16,372 bases of DNA from JADJOY01 sp964450125 (GTDB taxonomy: Bacteria > JADJOY01), in assembly GCA_964450125.1 (NCBI GenBank), contig CAYVDO010000157.1, positions 1 through 16,372 of the forward strand, in the 5' to 3' direction. Made by a program: the position numbers and the translations under genes. The notes below the pieces were generated by a model that saw only the letters and a list, made by a program, of their open reading frames with translations, ran no database searches and was not told the DNA's origin. Of this stretch, positions 1 to 7,342 are shown piece by piece. Numbering within the stretch: the first letter of the stretch is position 1; every line of letters starts with the position of its first letter.

Positions 1-374
1 CCCAAAACGGGGCGGAACACCGCGGATAAACCCCCGAAGATCAACAGACTGTTAGGGCCCTTCGTCTCGACGAGAAGAAGATTCTCGTCTCCGCGGCGCA
101 CCAAGACGTCATATCGACCGTGCACGCGGTCGCGCCCGTTGACCTCGTGGAGTCCCCGCCCCAGCCTTAGCGTTAGGGTGTGCTCGAAGGAGAGCTCCCG
201 GAGGTCGAAGCCGTTCTCTTGGAGCCAGGCATTGACGAGTCGGACCTTGACGTCCTCCTCGCTCTCGATAGTCGCGCTGTCGTTGAGCTCTTCCAATCCG
301 TGCCTCAGACCGTTAGGCCGAAATACCTCAAAGGCGGCAGATGCGATCAGATGGCACAGACGGCTGGCGTTCAC
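1..374 (-). CDS. HsdR_N-like PD-(D/E)XK nuclease, 3' end outside window
   Basis: An open frame of 124 codons runs from a GTG at 374 leftward past the window edge. The GTG overlaps the TGA of the upstream gene (GTGA), which indicates translational coupling and decides the start. The protein resembles the N-terminal nuclease domain of type I restriction R subunits and related stand-alone proteins. An acidic helix region (E39, E40, D41 in SEEDVKVRL) is followed by D89 in HGRYDVLV and E103-T-K105 in LLLVETKG, which gives the PD-(D/E)XK core with suitable spacing. In this family the core cleaves DNA with Mg2+. Whether a helicase follows cannot be seen, since only the first 124 residues are present. 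It could instead be a stand-alone HSDR_N protein. I am fairly confident in the fold and unsure of the target. With the PIN-like gene before it, a defence role is inferred. Confidence 0.75.
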   Translation of the reverse strand, partial: MNASRLCHLIASAAFEVFRPNGLRHGLEELNDSATIESEEDVKVRLVNAWLQENGFDLRELSFEHTLTLRLGRGLHEVNGRDRVHGRYDVLVRRGDENLLLVETKGPNSLLIFGGLSAVFRPVL

Positions 375-1651
375 CCGTAGTAGCTGTAGAGATCCTCGAA
401 CGGGCGGGGCCATTCGGCGCCGTAGACCTCGCGGACGAGACCCAGGTGCGACGGATCCGCCGAGCCCTCGATGTTGCGGAGGTAGTCGAGGAATGCCTGC
501 TGCGTGGATGCGGAGAACGTGGAGCAGCCGTATGTTGCGAGCTCGCGACGTACCGGATTCTCGACCAAGTACCCGCGGACTTCCTTATCCAGGAACATCG
601 CGTCGCAGTACGGCAGTAGCGCCGCCACTGTGCGAACATCCGTATGGAAGCCCTGGGTCGGCGGCTGCTTTCGCCCCGCTCCGGCCTTGCGTGCCAATCC
701 CGCGTAGAGCAGCGCACCAATCCTCACCACCGGTACCTGGCCGATCGCATCGGACATGAGGTAGCGCAGTGCCTCCACCTCGGCGGAGCGGTCACCGATC
801 CCGCTCGAGGCGACAGCGTTCTTCACTGACTCAAAAACCAGTCGACCCTCGGTCGGGAACGCCAAGCTCAGGTCCGGCTGTTCAAGGTCTGGGAGTGTGT
901 GAAGCCGGGCGATCCGCTCGAAATCTGCTCGTAGCGACCGCACCAGCATCCGAGAGTAGCCGTCAATCTCGTTCCGGAACCGGAAGTCGAAGGACTGGAC
1001 GTCCTGGCGCCACTCGTCAAAGAGCTCGGCAAGCCCCTGATGTCGCTCCTTTCGGTTCTGCCGTAGCTCTGCGGCAAACGCGGGATCCGATCGGGGGAGC
1101 GAGGACACGAAGATCGTATCCTGCCACTCATCGAGTGGGCCTCGGATCACCGCTCCGCGATCGAGCGGCGCGCGCTCCCCGCCCCGCCCCTGATGCCATA
1201 GCGCGGCATGAGCGGCGAATTGCGAACGCCCGATCGTGTCGTGGTCGACGAAGGCCACACCCGCGGCGAGGTGGCTGTACATCGCGTGCAGAGCCTTTGC
1301 TGACGGGGTGACTGCGGACTCGGTGACGTGGGACCAGGACTCCGGGCAGACAATAAGTTGGAGCTTCACGAGGCGGTCGATGGTCCGGAAGACCTCGAGC
1401 CAGAATTCCGACAGTGCACTGTTGCCCTGCTTCCCAGCCCGAGCGTCGAGCACGTTCATCATCTCGCTCATGACATTTTGGTCGAGGTAGACGACCTGCT
1501 TCCGCAAGCGAGGCAGCGGAACAATCTTTCGGTGCTTGCACTTCCGGCACCGACGGACGTACCCGGTCCCATGCACTCCAGCCACACCGAACGATGCATC
1601 GGAGCGGCAACGAGGGCAGTCTTGGTATGGGTCGCGAATAAGACCGATCAC
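371..1651 (-). CDS. Zinc-ribbon plus PIN-like domain protein, putative nuclease
   Basis: This is a 426-aa protein starting at GTG 1651, with a GGAGAG ribosome binding site just upstream. The N-terminus carries a zinc ribbon (C12-x2-C15 and C35-x2-C38). It is followed at once by a PIN-like opening strand (VVYLDQNVMSEM, D57). Near residues 338-355 is a second PIN-like acidic segment (TDVR, then LPYCDAMFLDKE, with D338, D350 and D355). The long middle part is helical and not recognised. PIN-like proteins of this layout are usually metal-dependent RNases or structure-specific nucleases, so a nuclease role is inferred from the acidic residues only. The gene overlaps the downstream HSDR_N-like nuclease by four bases and is divergent from a tyrosine recombinase. 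The pair therefore looks like a two-gene accessory cassette, possibly antiphage. No closer family name is recognised. Confidence 0.7.
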   Translation of the reverse strand: MIGLIRDPYQDCPRCRSDASFGVAGVHGTGYVRRCRKCKHRKIVPLPRLRKQVVYLDQNVMSEMMNVLDARAGKQGNSALSEFWLEVFRTIDRLVKLQLIVCPESWSHVTESAVTPSAKALHAMYSHLAAGVAFVDHDTIGRSQFAAHAALWHQGRGGERAPLDRGAVIRGPLDEWQDTIFVSSLPRSDPAFAAELRQNRKERHQGLAELFDEWRQDVQSFDFRFRNEIDGYSRMLVRSLRADFERIARLHTLPDLEQPDLSLAFPTEGRLVFESVKNAVASSGIGDRSAEVEALRYLMSDAIGQVPVVRIGALLYAGLARKAGAGRKQPPTQGFHTDVRTVAALLPYCDAMFLDKEVRGYLVENPVRRELATYGCSTFSASTQQAFLDYLRNIEGSADPSHLGLVREVYGAEWPRPFEDLYSYYG

Positions 1652-1761
1652 GAACTCTCCGACTGGGTCGGTAACTCTATCTTACCGTTCCAGATGTGTA
1701 CTATAGTTGCGTCTCCGACCCCGTCGACCGTCCGAATAAGCGGTCCGAAACTGGAGCGGTA
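1652..1761. promoter_or_regulatory. Divergent intergenic region between PIN-like gene and recombinase
   Basis: About 110 bases separate the two divergent start codons and must hold both promoters. The centre is less GC-rich than its surroundings and contains TATAGT (1702-1707, plus strand) and TAAGAT (1684-1679, minus strand) as possible -10 boxes. Neither has a convincing -35 box at 17 bases, so exact promoters are not called. Confidence 0.3.
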
Positions 1762-2712
1762 ATGCGCTCGACCTCTTTACGGCGCCGTTCACGAGCCAGA
1801 ACCGCTCCGGCACGCGGTGCGGCGGCCACCGCGACCAGCACCCCTGCGAACTGGCTCGCGGGGTTGGAAGCCGAACGCCGCCCCGCGGAGACGCTACGGG
1901 CCTACACGCGCGACGTGCAGCAATTCGGCGAGTGGTACGAGCGCGCAAACGAAGAGCAGTTTCGGATCGAGCGACTCGCTGGCATCGACGTGCGCGACTA
2001 CGTCCGGTCGCTCGTCGATGCCGGTCGACCTCCCAGCAGCATCAACCGCATCTTGGCCGCTGTCAGGCTCTACGTGCGCTGGGCGCACGAGCGCGGTGCG
2101 ATCACGGACCAGGTGATGTTCGAGGTCGGGCGGGTCAAGTTCATGAAGGTGCCGCGCAGGGCTCCGCGCTCTCTCCCGCTGCCGCAGATCCGAAAGCTGC
2201 TCAAGGAGCTCGAACACCGTGGATCGCTCCGCGACGTCGCCGCACTCCACCTGCTGCTCTTCTGCGGTGCGCGCGTCTCGGAGGTCGCGGGGGCGCGCCG
2301 TGACGACCTGTCGCTCTCTCCACGCAAGGGGTCCTTCCGCATCCGCGCGGCGACCGCGAAGGGGCGGAAGGAGCGAATCGTGCCGGTTCCGCTGACGGCC
2401 CGCGAGCACCTGGTCCGCTACCTGGAGTCGAGAAGCGACGATGACGACGCGCTCTTCGTCGGTCAGCGGGGCCCGCTCAAGAGCGCTGCGCTGCGCCGGA
2501 TCCTGGAGCGCTATGCAGCGCCGGCGCGGGTCGACGTGAGCCCGCACGTGCTCCGGCACAACTTCGCGAGGGCGTACCTGGATGCGAACGCGAACGATTT
2601 GGTCGGGCTAGCCGACCTGCTTGGCCACGAGAGTCTGAACACGACTCGGATTTACACCCGTCGCCGTCTCGAGGATCTTGAAGATGCGGCCGAGCGAATA
2701 GCGTTCGGGTAG
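1762..2712 (+). CDS. Tyrosine recombinase, XerC/XerD-like
   Basis: This 316-aa site-specific recombinase has an N-terminal SAM-like core-binding domain (about residues 28-115, with ETLRAYTRDVQQFGEWY). The C-terminal catalytic domain has every expected residue: R171 (GARVSEVAG), K200 (AKGRKERIV), H262-x2-R265 (HVLRH), H289 (LGHES) and nucleophile Y298 (TRIYT). The ATG at 1762 is chosen because GGAG lies 6 bases upstream. A GTG at 1696 would add 22 residues of unlikely composition. Length matches Xer-type enzymes of about 300 aa, with a basic, Ala/Arg-rich 30-residue leader added. It sits inside a run of nuclease genes rather than housekeeping genes, so a mobile-element recombinase is more likely than the chromosome dimer resolution enzyme. 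The stop is 75 bases before the next gene. Confidence 0.92.
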   Translation: MRSTSLRRRSRARTAPARGAAATATSTPANWLAGLEAERRPAETLRAYTRDVQQFGEWYERANEEQFRIERLAGIDVRDYVRSLVDAGRPPSSINRILAAVRLYVRWAHERGAITDQVMFEVGRVKFMKVPRRAPRSLPLPQIRKLLKELEHRGSLRDVAALHLLLFCGARVSEVAGARRDDLSLSPRKGSFRIRAATAKGRKERIVPVPLTAREHLVRYLESRSDDDDALFVGQRGPLKSAALRRILERYAAPARVDVSPHVLRHNFARAYLDANANDLVGLADLLGHESLNTTRIYTRRRLEDLEDAAERIAFG

Positions 2713-2787
2713 CAGTCCGCACAGCCGCAGCGCCCCGTCGGTCGGCGGTAAATCGTCACCGCTTGTGCAGGGCCAGGTGAGGTACCA

Positions 2788-3480
2788 ATGCCTTGCAATC
2801 AACCAGACCACCAGCAGTTGCGGGCAATGCTCGCTGATCGCATAAGGGCCATTCGAGCTGCTCGCCTCTCGCATCTGTACAAAGCCTCAGAGGTCGACGC
2901 GCAGGTGCTCCTGATCGAACCTGTGCTCGCGCAACTCCGCTGGCCGATGATCGATCCCACTCGTGTGCGACGGGGTGATCGCGACTACCAGGGCGGAGCA
3001 CGCCAAAAGTTCGACCTGGAACTTTGGACAGATGATCGACTCCGGGCTGTGATCGAGTGCAAGAGTCTTGAAACTACGGCTTACCTGGGGTCCGAGGACG
3101 AGTTCCGAGCAGGCCGGTTCGGGTATTCCAACCGTGCGAGGATCCGGGGCCGAGCCAAGTGGATCCGCAACAAGAACTGCTACGGCGCAGTGGGGGCTGG
3201 CGACGGCACTGCCCAGGTCAGAGTCGACTGCCTCAATTTCCGCGTGTGGCACGAGGCCAACCCCGATGCTACGAACCCGCAGCCATGGGTAGGAGTGACG
3301 CCCGTCCTGACCAACGGAGAGAAGTGGATCGTGTTCAACGGCGACCGGATCTTTGACGATGAAAGAGCGGGCTACGAGCTCGAGCAGGCGGACGTAGCCT
3401 GGCTAGGGCGAATCACAGAGGATTGCAGCCTGTGCGACCTGCGGCCGTTCCTCGGCGATCCGCCACCACCACTGGCGTGA
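2788..3480 (+). CDS. PD-(D/E)XK nuclease, type I restriction N-terminus-like
   Basis: This 230-aa protein starts at an ATG preceded by GGTGAGG. The N-terminal half matches the pattern of HSDR_N-type or type IV restriction nuclease domains: SEVDAQVLLIEPVLAQLRW (E35, D37), then KFDLELW with D76, then AVIECKSL with E90 and K92. This is a complete D-x13-ExK active site. The C-terminal half (about 110-230) is not recognised. It contains LTNGEKWIVFNG, a segment often seen just after the nuclease core in this group. The protein is much shorter than HsdR and lacks helicase motifs, so it is a stand-alone nuclease. It is followed 75 bases later by an HNH nuclease gene on the same strand. Together with the partial homologue at the left edge, two HSDR_N-like proteins occur within 3.5 kb. 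DNA cleavage is inferred from the motif; its specificity is unknown. Confidence 0.8.
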   Translation: MPCNQPDHQQLRAMLADRIRAIRAARLSHLYKASEVDAQVLLIEPVLAQLRWPMIDPTRVRRGDRDYQGGARQKFDLELWTDDRLRAVIECKSLETTAYLGSEDEFRAGRFGYSNRARIRGRAKWIRNKNCYGAVGAGDGTAQVRVDCLNFRVWHEANPDATNPQPWVGVTPVLTNGEKWIVFNGDRIFDDERAGYELEQADVAWLGRITEDCSLCDLRPFLGDPPPPLA

Positions 3481-3555
3481 CTCAAAGTCCTCGCCGAGGC
3501 CTGGTCGAGAAGGGCTGACCTGCGAGCCGTCCGAACACGCGGCGCAGGGATCAAC

Positions 3556-4668
3556 ATGGCAAGAATTCCGTACACGGTCGCGGCCAGCCGGCTCGGCATG
3601 ACAGTCGTGCTGCTCAGGTGGTTCGAGAGCTACTCGCCCAAGCGAGACGGCGTGAAGCTCAAGGTCCACTCTGACGGGACGATCGACGAGCAAGCACTGC
3701 AGGATTTCGAGGCGTACCTGCGTGAGCCATGGCCGGATCGGCGGGTTCCTTCCGGGATCGAGCGCGAACTTCGCAAAGAGGCTGCCGGCGTGTGTCCGCT
3801 TTGCGGTGCTTCGCTTGAGGTCATGGACGTCGCCCATATTCGCCGGAAGGGGTATGAGGTCGAGTACTACTGCCAGCATCCCCACAACCTGATCTGCCTC
3901 TGCGTCGCCTGTCATGGCCGCTACGACCGCTCAAAGGGGGTCGATGTAGACACCGTCGAGCACCACAAACAGCGTGTCCTTGCCCGACTGATGGAACAGG
4001 TCAAGCATGATGTTGGCCGAGCAGCCGCGATCGATCGCGTTGTTGGGGAGTTGCAGGCGGAGGGTCTCCGCCGCATTTCGCAGGCCGTCGCCGATGTTCA
4101 AGCTCGCGCGCACGAAGAGATCACCTCCCGCCTGTGGGAAGAGTTTGCCCCAAGGATCGCAGGCGCCTTAGTCGGACTGGGTGCGATCCGCCCCGAGTTC
4201 GCGGAACAGGTTCGCAGCGCAGGCGATCTTCGCGGAGTGCTGATCTCGGCAAGCGCCGACGTCGCCTGGAATCTGCCGACGACCTCCGGGACGCTCGCCG
4301 GGTACTCGCTTCTGGTTGGTCGCGATCCGACAGTGCTCGCGGACCATGGGTGGGCCCACGTGCCCCTCGAGGATCGGACGAGCTGTCGCTCCTGCGACTC
4401 CCTCCTCCCACTTCGGAGCGCAACTTGTGCGCGGTGCCGGGAGGACGTGCCAGTCGAACACGACGATCAATACGAGGCCGAGCACCTCCCTGATGGCACG
4501 AAGAGGATCACGCTGCACGATGGCGGTGACCCGTACCTCGTGGCTCGAATGAAAGAAGGTCCCGCCACGCATAGCCTCGCCTGTCCACGGTGCGGCTGCG
4601 AGCGCCTCTTTCTGGAGTTCGACGACGACCTCTGCGGGTCGTGCCGTGCCTCCTACGAGCGGGCCTAG
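3556..4668 (+). CDS. HNH endonuclease with N-terminal HTH-like and C-terminal zinc ribbons
   Basis: This is a 370-aa protein starting at an ATG with AGGGA about 7 bases upstream. Residues 5-22 (PYTVAASRLGMTVVLLRW) look like a MerR/excisionase-type helix-turn-helix. Residues 80-125 form an HNH nuclease: C80-x2-C83, DVAHIRRKG with H94, then N111-LICLCVACH with C116, C119 and H120. A coiled or helical region follows (about 130-215). The C-terminus has two zinc ribbons: a CRSC...CARC pair in the region after EDRTS, and C343/C346 with C360/C363 at the very end. HNH proteins nick or cut DNA; the zinc ribbons may bind nucleic acid or a partner. The enzyme lies downstream of a PD-(D/E)XK gene and probably shares its transcript. 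A restriction-like defence role is inferred. The combination of domains is not one I can name. Confidence 0.8.
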   Translation: MARIPYTVAASRLGMTVVLLRWFESYSPKRDGVKLKVHSDGTIDEQALQDFEAYLREPWPDRRVPSGIERELRKEAAGVCPLCGASLEVMDVAHIRRKGYEVEYYCQHPHNLICLCVACHGRYDRSKGVDVDTVEHHKQRVLARLMEQVKHDVGRAAAIDRVVGELQAEGLRRISQAVADVQARAHEEITSRLWEEFAPRIAGALVGLGAIRPEFAEQVRSAGDLRGVLISASADVAWNLPTTSGTLAGYSLLVGRDPTVLADHGWAHVPLEDRTSCRSCDSLLPLRSATCARCREDVPVEHDDQYEAEHLPDGTKRITLHDGGDPYLVARMKEGPATHSLACPRCGCERLFLEFDDDLCGSCRASYERA

Positions 4669-5119
4669 AAGTGCAGGCGAACGACAACCAATGAGGCAAG
4701 GGATGGTTCGCCCGCAGCGGTCCTCGAGGGCTGCGTCCCCAACCTGCTGCACATCTGACTCTCTACGAGGCTGTGACGTGGCGCGCCCAGCCCCTCTTTT
4801 ATGCACCAATTTGCACCGGGTCTCCGGCGGGCTCGGCCACCGAGCTCCCGGTTACTTAGCGCCGGACTAGCCGGAGGCTCGGTCACCGGCGCTGTGTGTA
4901 CGGCGACGGATCCTGTACAGGCTCGCGGTGACCTTCACCTTCTCGTGGCGATCCCACTCCATCGCGCCTCCCTCGCGCCTGAGCTCACGCCATCAGCGCG
5001 TTCCTGGTGACCGCGCTCGGCTTGCCCCCCCAACTCCGCCTGCCCTGGAGTGACACCGCGCCGCCACTCCTTGGCGTGCTTGATACGAAGGTGGGGGCCC
5101 TCCTACCATCCGAGAAGCC
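4669..5119. other. Intergenic region of about 450 bp with short repeats
   Basis: No convincing gene is seen on either strand. It holds two near-identical 13-mers (4830-4842 and 4876-4888, one mismatch, GGCTCGGYCACCG). The first lies in a hairpin with 6-bp arms (4831-4836/4840-4845). Next to them are CCGG-ACTAG-CCGG (4862-4874) and the palindrome CTGTACAG (4914-4921). These might be operator or terminator elements between the nuclease genes and the HEPN cassette. A weak promoter is possible at TTGATA (5080-5085) and TACCAT (5104-5109), 18 bases apart, but it would leave an almost leaderless start at 5120. Confidence 0.4.
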
Positions 5120-6005
5120 ATGCCAGTCACGGATACGAGTGACCGAGCCGCCGAAGCCCGTGAGCGGATCTCGCGGGTATTTAACTACCTGACGGAGTAC
5201 GAGCGGCTGCGGGCCGAGCCGAAGCGCCGCCTGGCCGAGTACGACTGGCGTCCACACCGCCGAGACCTTGCCGGCGAATGTCCTCGCGTGGTTTCGCGTC
5301 CGTTATGGCGACCGGCTCAAGACCGACCTGAGCCCAGGCGCCTTCGTATGGTTGCTCCGCGGTGATCCGTGGAAAGTCCGCCTGCCGTACATCGTCGGCG
5401 ACGTGCACTTGGTTTGCGTGCCCGACTTGAAGGCGTTTGCGGAGCCGCCCAAACGATGGACCAATCCCGACCCGGTCATCCTGAACGTATTGAGCTGCGT
5501 CGAAGACCTCCCCGCTTCCGTTGCGGCAGTCCTCGCCGAGGAAGAGCGGCAGGACCTTCTGCGGTTCTTCCCGATCGCCTATCGAACCAGGTCGGATCTT
5601 CTCGGGATCTCCGACCCATCTCTCGTTCCAAAGGCCCGCGAGGATCTCGCGGCGGCGGTAATGCACTTGATGTCCGGAGAGCCGGGGTACGGCATGGCGC
5701 GCTGGGCGTCTTTGCAGGCCGTCGAGAAGCTGATGAAGGCAATGCTTCACGCGACGGGACTGAAATCGAAACGGACACACGACCTGATGGGGCTCGCGAC
5801 CATCATCAAGGACCGCGGCATCGCAGACCCGGATCGCTCCCTGCTCGCCGCTGTTCAGTGCACCGCAAGCGTTCGCTATGGCGAGGAGCGCGTGCCCCTC
5901 TCCGACGCGATCCACGCTCATCATGCCTCGATCGAGCTGTGCCGCATGTTCGCCGCGCACCTGCATTTGAGGTTTCATCCACTCGCCGCGGTGCTCGGGC
6001 GATAA
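5120..6005 (+). CDS. HEPN-domain protein, apparent frameshift near 5247
   Basis: Two frames together make one protein. The first runs from ATG 5120 (MPVTDTSDRAAEARERIS, helical) and keeps protein-like composition to about EYDW at 5238-5249. It then turns into arginine-rich noise and stops at 5365. The second frame, open across the same point, continues to 6005; it can be read as a TTG-start ORF at 5268 (245 aa). Skipping one base at about 5250 joins them. In the second frame, residues 120-235 form a HEPN domain: REDLAAAVMHLM, GYGMARWASLQAVEKLMKAM, KRTHDLMGL and SVRYGEE. The canonical R-x4-6-H RNase motif is not clear, so it may be a non-catalytic or antitoxin-like HEPN. The upstream 120 residues are not recognised. 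The Ntn hydrolase gene starts three bases after the stop, which implies one operon. The shift may be a sequencing error, decay or programmed. Confidence 0.65.
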
Positions 6006-6008
6006 CTC

Positions 6009-6788
6009 GTGACGTGGGTCGTAGCCGTCCCGGAGGTGTTCGGTCACGCGATCGTCGTATCCGATGTGCGCGTGAGCTTCTCGGATGGCTCGTCGGTCGA
6101 CTGCCTTCAGAAGCTGCACGAGATTGGTCCCTTCGTGATCGCCGGCTTCGCCGGTTCGGTTGAACTTGGCTTTCGCGCAATCACGGCGCTTCGGACCACC
6201 CTCTCGCAGATCCCCCGAGGATATGCCTGGGCACTGCCCGACATTGTCGGGACCAAGGTTCGGGTGGCGGCGCGCGACACATTCACGATGGCTCCCCCGG
6301 AACTCCAGGAGCTCGGCCTAGCTCTTGTGGTCGCCTCGGCACACCCATCCGAGAACGTGAGGGGGGCGGACTTCGCACGCGCTGATGTGTTCACTCTCCG
6401 CAGTCCCGACTTCGTTCCTGAACCGGTCCCGCCGAGAAGCTGCCACGCGATTGGCTCCGGTTCCGGCCGCGACGAATACATGACCGCCGTGGGCATCGCG
6501 GTGCGCGATCCGGGGTTTCTCCAAGCGGTGATGGCTGGGGGTTGCCTGCAGGCTTCGTCGCTGGCTCAAGCCGTCGAACATGTCGTCTCCCAATCCCCGG
6601 ATCCGGGCATAAGCCGTCACGTGCAGATCGGCCTCGCGCTCCGTGGGCGGTGCCTGATCTACTCCCACGAGTACACAAGGATCACGTGGGATGGTGCGGC
6701 CACACGCCATGCGGTCCCACACGTCGCCAAGAGCTGGGCCGAGCTGTGCCAGATTCTTTCGGCTCGTGCCTTGGGAGTCATCGCGTGA
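6009..6788 (+). CDS. Proteasome/HslV-like Ntn hydrolase (putative threonine peptidase)
   Basis: This 259-aa protein starts at GTG 6009, three bases after the HEPN stop. After Met1 removal the N-terminus would be Thr (T2-WVVAV). The pattern follows proteasome beta subunits and HslV: nucleophile Thr, then D19 in VVSDVRVSF (equivalent to Asp17), K35 in LQKLHEIG (equivalent to Lys33), then FVIAGFAGSVELGF, almost identical to the IAGFAG strand of HslV. Later AIGSGSGRDEY (147-157) matches the AIGSGG segment of HslV. It lacks nothing of the core triad and is longer than HslV (about 175 aa), with an extra C-terminal part. The family role is N-terminal-threonine proteolysis. Here no ATPase unfoldase is visible nearby, so it is not a normal HslUV pair. 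Its coupling to a HEPN gene and to a small protein by GTGA overlap suggests a dedicated cassette, perhaps defensive. The fold is well supported; the substrate is unknown. Confidence 0.8.
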   Translation: MTWVVAVPEVFGHAIVVSDVRVSFSDGSSVDCLQKLHEIGPFVIAGFAGSVELGFRAITALRTTLSQIPRGYAWALPDIVGTKVRVAARDTFTMAPPELQELGLALVVASAHPSENVRGADFARADVFTLRSPDFVPEPVPPRSCHAIGSGSGRDEYMTAVGIAVRDPGFLQAVMAGGCLQASSLAQAVEHVVSQSPDPGISRHVQIGLALRGRCLIYSHEYTRITWDGAATRHAVPHVAKSWAELCQILSARALGVIA

Positions 6789-7089
6789 ATACAGACGAGT
6801 ACATGTCGTCGGACGAGTTGATCGACTACACGATCAAGTTCTGGAGTCCACGTTACGCCCGCGAGATCACGCGCGAGAAGCGCGGCAGATGATCGCCAAC
6901 ATCACCGCCTACGCTGAACTCTTCCTCAAGTGGCAGCGCGAGGATCAGGAGAAGGTGGCCCGCGATGCCGCGGGGCCGGGCCCCTCGGGCCCTGAAACGC
7001 CGGCGACGGGTTCACTTCCACCCGAAGGTTCGGAGCCAAGCTCCCGTCAGGCTCGTGCACGAGCTCGGCGGCGACGCGGTGCGGTGTGA
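6785..7089 (+). CDS. Small FW-motif protein split by an apparent 1-base frameshift
   Basis: A GTG at 6785 overlaps the TGA of the Ntn hydrolase gene (GTGA). It reads 35 codons (DELIDYTIKFWSPRYAREIT...) to a TGA at 6890-6892. A second frame begins with ATG 6889 (ATGA overlap) and reads MIANITAYAELFLKWQRED, ending at 7089. The second frame is also open just before its ATG and would give REARQMIANIT. A single missing base around 6875-6882 therefore fuses the halves into one helical protein: FWSPRYAREITRE-EARQMIANITAYAELFLKWQ. I recall small proteins of this pattern (FW...Y...I...EA..M..N...FF..L..W) in mobile or accessory gene contexts, from memory only. The tail after about residue 25 of the second part (6963 onward) is Pro/Gly/Arg-rich and may be foreign sequence. 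The alternative is two separate, translationally coupled tiny genes. Confidence 0.5.
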
Positions 7090-7323
7090 TGCCCCGAGCC
7101 GCAGGCCGTTCCCGAAACCGCCGCGGGGCAGCGTGTCCTGGCTGGGGAAGAGCCGATCGTACGAGCGCATGGAGAGCTGGTGGCGACGGTTCATCGTCTC
7201 GGTGATCAGGTACGAGCCCATCTTCCGGGCGCTGCTCGCCAAAACCGGGGCCGCGAAGAAGAACCAGACGTGCGCACCGTTCCCGGAGCGGGAGCGCTCG
7301 ATCGCTGGGTGCAGACCTACCCG

Positions 7324-7342
7324 CCGCGCGGTGTCGGCGAAG
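7324..7342 (+). repeat. 19-bp direct repeat, copy B
   Basis: CCGCGCGGTGTCGGCGAAG, identical to 7503-7521. It encodes the second FADTAR on the minus strand, from which the primase sequence resumes. Confidence 0.95.

Noticed and set aside
1696..1761. GTG 1696 as start of the Xer-like recombinase
   Set aside because: ATG 1762 has GGAG at proper spacing, and the extra 22 residues look non-coding.
5268..5365. End of the frame starting at 5120, read as a separate 81-aa gene
   Set aside because: After EYDW the sequence becomes Arg/Pro-rich noise, while the neighbouring frame continues as good protein.
5181..6119. Minus-strand frame of 312 codons opposite the HEPN gene
   Set aside because: Shadow frame; the plus strand shows HEPN motifs and tight coupling to the next gene.
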